A DNA stretch of 13,251 nt from Candidatus Cloacimonadota bacterium (GTDB lineage: Bacteria > Cloacimonadota > Cloacimonadia > Cloacimonadales > JAFGVF01). The position numbers and the translations under genes are program-made. The stretch is taken from assembly GCA_016938155.1 (NCBI GenBank), contig JAFGVF010000071.1:1-13251 (forward strand), in the 5' to 3' direction. Numbering within the stretch: the first letter of the stretch is position 1; each line of letters opens with the position of its first letter. Below are positions 12,206-13,251 of this stretch, in pieces. The notes beneath the pieces were generated by a model. The model saw only the letters and a program-made list of their open reading frames with translations, did not search any database and was not told where the DNA came from.

Positions 12206-13251
12206 ATGCGAAAGATAGCTTCAATACTGTTCTTTGTTTTGCTTTTTGGAAGTATATCTTTGTTTGCACAGGAAACAGGTACCCTGACTGTAAAAGTAAA
12301 GAATGAAAACGGTGACCCTGTAGCCTTCGCGAATATTTTTCTTTTAAAAGACGGAGTATTGACACAGATAGGCGGAGATACCAAGAAAAACGGTAATTGT
12401 ATAATTATCAACATCCCCCCGGGAATGTATGATGTACAAATTTCAGCTGTTGGTTATGCAAAAACAACAATTGAAGGGATTAAAATAAGTGCCGGATCTA
12501 ATAGCAACCAGAAAGCCACTTTATACAGAAAATCAGTAGAAATTGGCGGTGTTACCGTAAAAGCTGAAATTGATAAGGTAGAACAGGATAAGGTTGGTTC
12601 ATCAACTCGTATCGACACAGAAAATATCTCCGATATGGCAGTGGATAATGTGGAAGGACTTATTGCCCTTACAGCAGGAGTCTCGATGTCAGATGGAGAT
12701 ATCCATGTCCGTGGAGGTAGAAGTGGTGAGGTTGTTTACACCGTTGACGGCTTGTCTGTTTCTGACCCTGTTGATGGTGGAGCAGCATTATCTGTCGATA
12801 TGGATGCCGTGGCGGATATGAATGTGATGACCGGAGGATTTTCTGCTGAGTTCGGTAATGCTCAATCCGGTATTGTATCCATTGTAACAAAAGATGGAGA
12901 CAGAAATTATTCCGGTAAGATTGAATATGTAACAGACCATCTTCTTTCCAGTGAAAACAGCAATTACGACCTCTTAAGATTTGCTTTTGGCGGACCTGTT
13001 CTGGGATATGGATTGGGACGACTTAGGGATAATTTTACTTTCTTCTTAAATGGAAGCGGTTCCTGGACAGACGGTAGATTTAAAGATAGCTGGAAAAATG
13101 ACCCTAATGATGATTTTGTCTTAGAGGGCATACCACTAATAAGTTATGACTATGCAGAATATGACCCATATAAGAATAGAGAAGAATTTCTTTGGACTGA
13201 GCTTGGCGATAGAAATTACAATAGCTATAACTTGAATTTCAAAACCAAGTA
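12206..13251 (+). CDS. TonB-dependent receptor, 5' part (runs off the window)
   Basis: Outer-membrane receptor for TonB-energised uptake. Only the first 348 codons are present and the frame is open at the right edge. A Sec signal peptide covers residues 1-21 (basic MRK, hydrophobic core, likely cut after SLFA). A carboxypeptidase-regulatory-like beta-sandwich follows (about 25-108), with NGDPVAFANIFL and PPGMYDVQISAVGYAK. The plug domain (about 110-235) contains STRIDTENISD, VEGLIALTAGVS, IHVRGGRSGEVVYTVDGLSVSDP and MTGGFSAEFGNAQSGIVSIVTK. After that, alternating aromatic strands of the barrel begin. The start ATG has AGGGAGG upstream. The ligand is unknown; no SusD-like or siderophore gene is visible. 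This FCB-style plug is the best taxonomic hint in the window. Confidence 0.9.
   Translation, partial: MRKIASILFFVLLFGSISLFAQETGTLTVKVKNENGDPVAFANIFLLKDGVLTQIGGDTKKNGNCIIINIPPGMYDVQISAVGYAKTTIEGIKISAGSNSNQKATLYRKSVEIGGVTVKAEIDKVEQDKVGSSTRIDTENISDMAVDNVEGLIALTAGVSMSDGDIHVRGGRSGEVVYTVDGLSVSDPVDGGAALSVDMDAVADMNVMTGGFSAEFGNAQSGIVSIVTKDGDRNYSGKIEYVTDHLLSSENSNYDLLRFAFGGPVLGYGLGRLRDNFTFFLNGSGSWTDGRFKDSWKNDPNDDFVLEGIPLISYDYAEYDPYKNREEFLWTELGDRNYNSYNLNFKTK

Overview
The window looks like a chromosomal segment of an uncultured, moderately AT-rich Gram-negative bacterium. The last gene is an outer-membrane TonB-dependent receptor with a carboxypeptidase-like N-terminal domain and an 'RGGRSGE...VDG...GGFSAEFGNAQSG' plug, a style typical of the FCB superphylum. 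Glutaminyl-tRNA synthetase also fits that group. Strong Shine-Dalgarno sequences before most genes (AAAGGAGG, GAGGTGG, GGAGG) argue against Bacteroidota proper and for a relative such as Cloacimonadota or Marinimicrobia. That placement is an inference and no phylogeny was run.

Layout. (1) 61-2098, minus strand: ribosomal protein L28 (zinc-ribbon type) with a clear terminator, and glutaminyl-tRNA synthetase. (2) 2206-2775, plus: a small nitroreductase-family flavoprotein divergent from glnS. (3) 2776-2969: an intergenic cluster of palindromic repeats. (4) 2970-6002, minus: a signalling block made of a sensor histidine kinase (dCache-HAMP-HisKA-HATPase, no receiver), an ECF-type sigma factor, and a short membrane protein whose start overlaps the sigma stop by 8 nt. 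(5) 6003-6914: about 900 nt without a credible gene, filled with several families of short palindromes, three of which also occur in the cluster at 2776-2969. (6) 6915-12091, plus: a tight cluster of phosphate acetyltransferase, a class I aspartate-type aminotransferase, a 65-residue membrane protein, a PfkB-family kinase, PurM, and a LipM/LplA-type octanoyl/lipoyl transferase. Most neighbours here overlap by 1-4 nt. (7) 12206 to the right edge, plus: the 5' part of the TonB-dependent receptor.

How they fit. The plus-strand cluster joins acetyl-CoA/acetyl-phosphate chemistry, amino-acid transamination, purine synthesis and lipoate attachment, which reads as a housekeeping metabolic operon. 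The minus-strand block is regulatory. The sigma factor and the overlapping membrane protein are probably a sigma/regulator pair. The kinase carries most of the known dCache amino-acid-binding motif but has no response regulator beside it.

The most unusual feature is the repeat architecture. The regulatory block is bracketed by repeat clusters with roughly mirror-image order (C-A-B-A on the left, B-B-B...A...C on the right). Families B and C show paired base changes that keep their stems intact. I see no CRISPR array, transposase, integrase, tRNA or rRNA. A wholly new system is not demonstrated; the best candidates are the sigma/membrane-protein/kinase block and the mirrored repeats around it.
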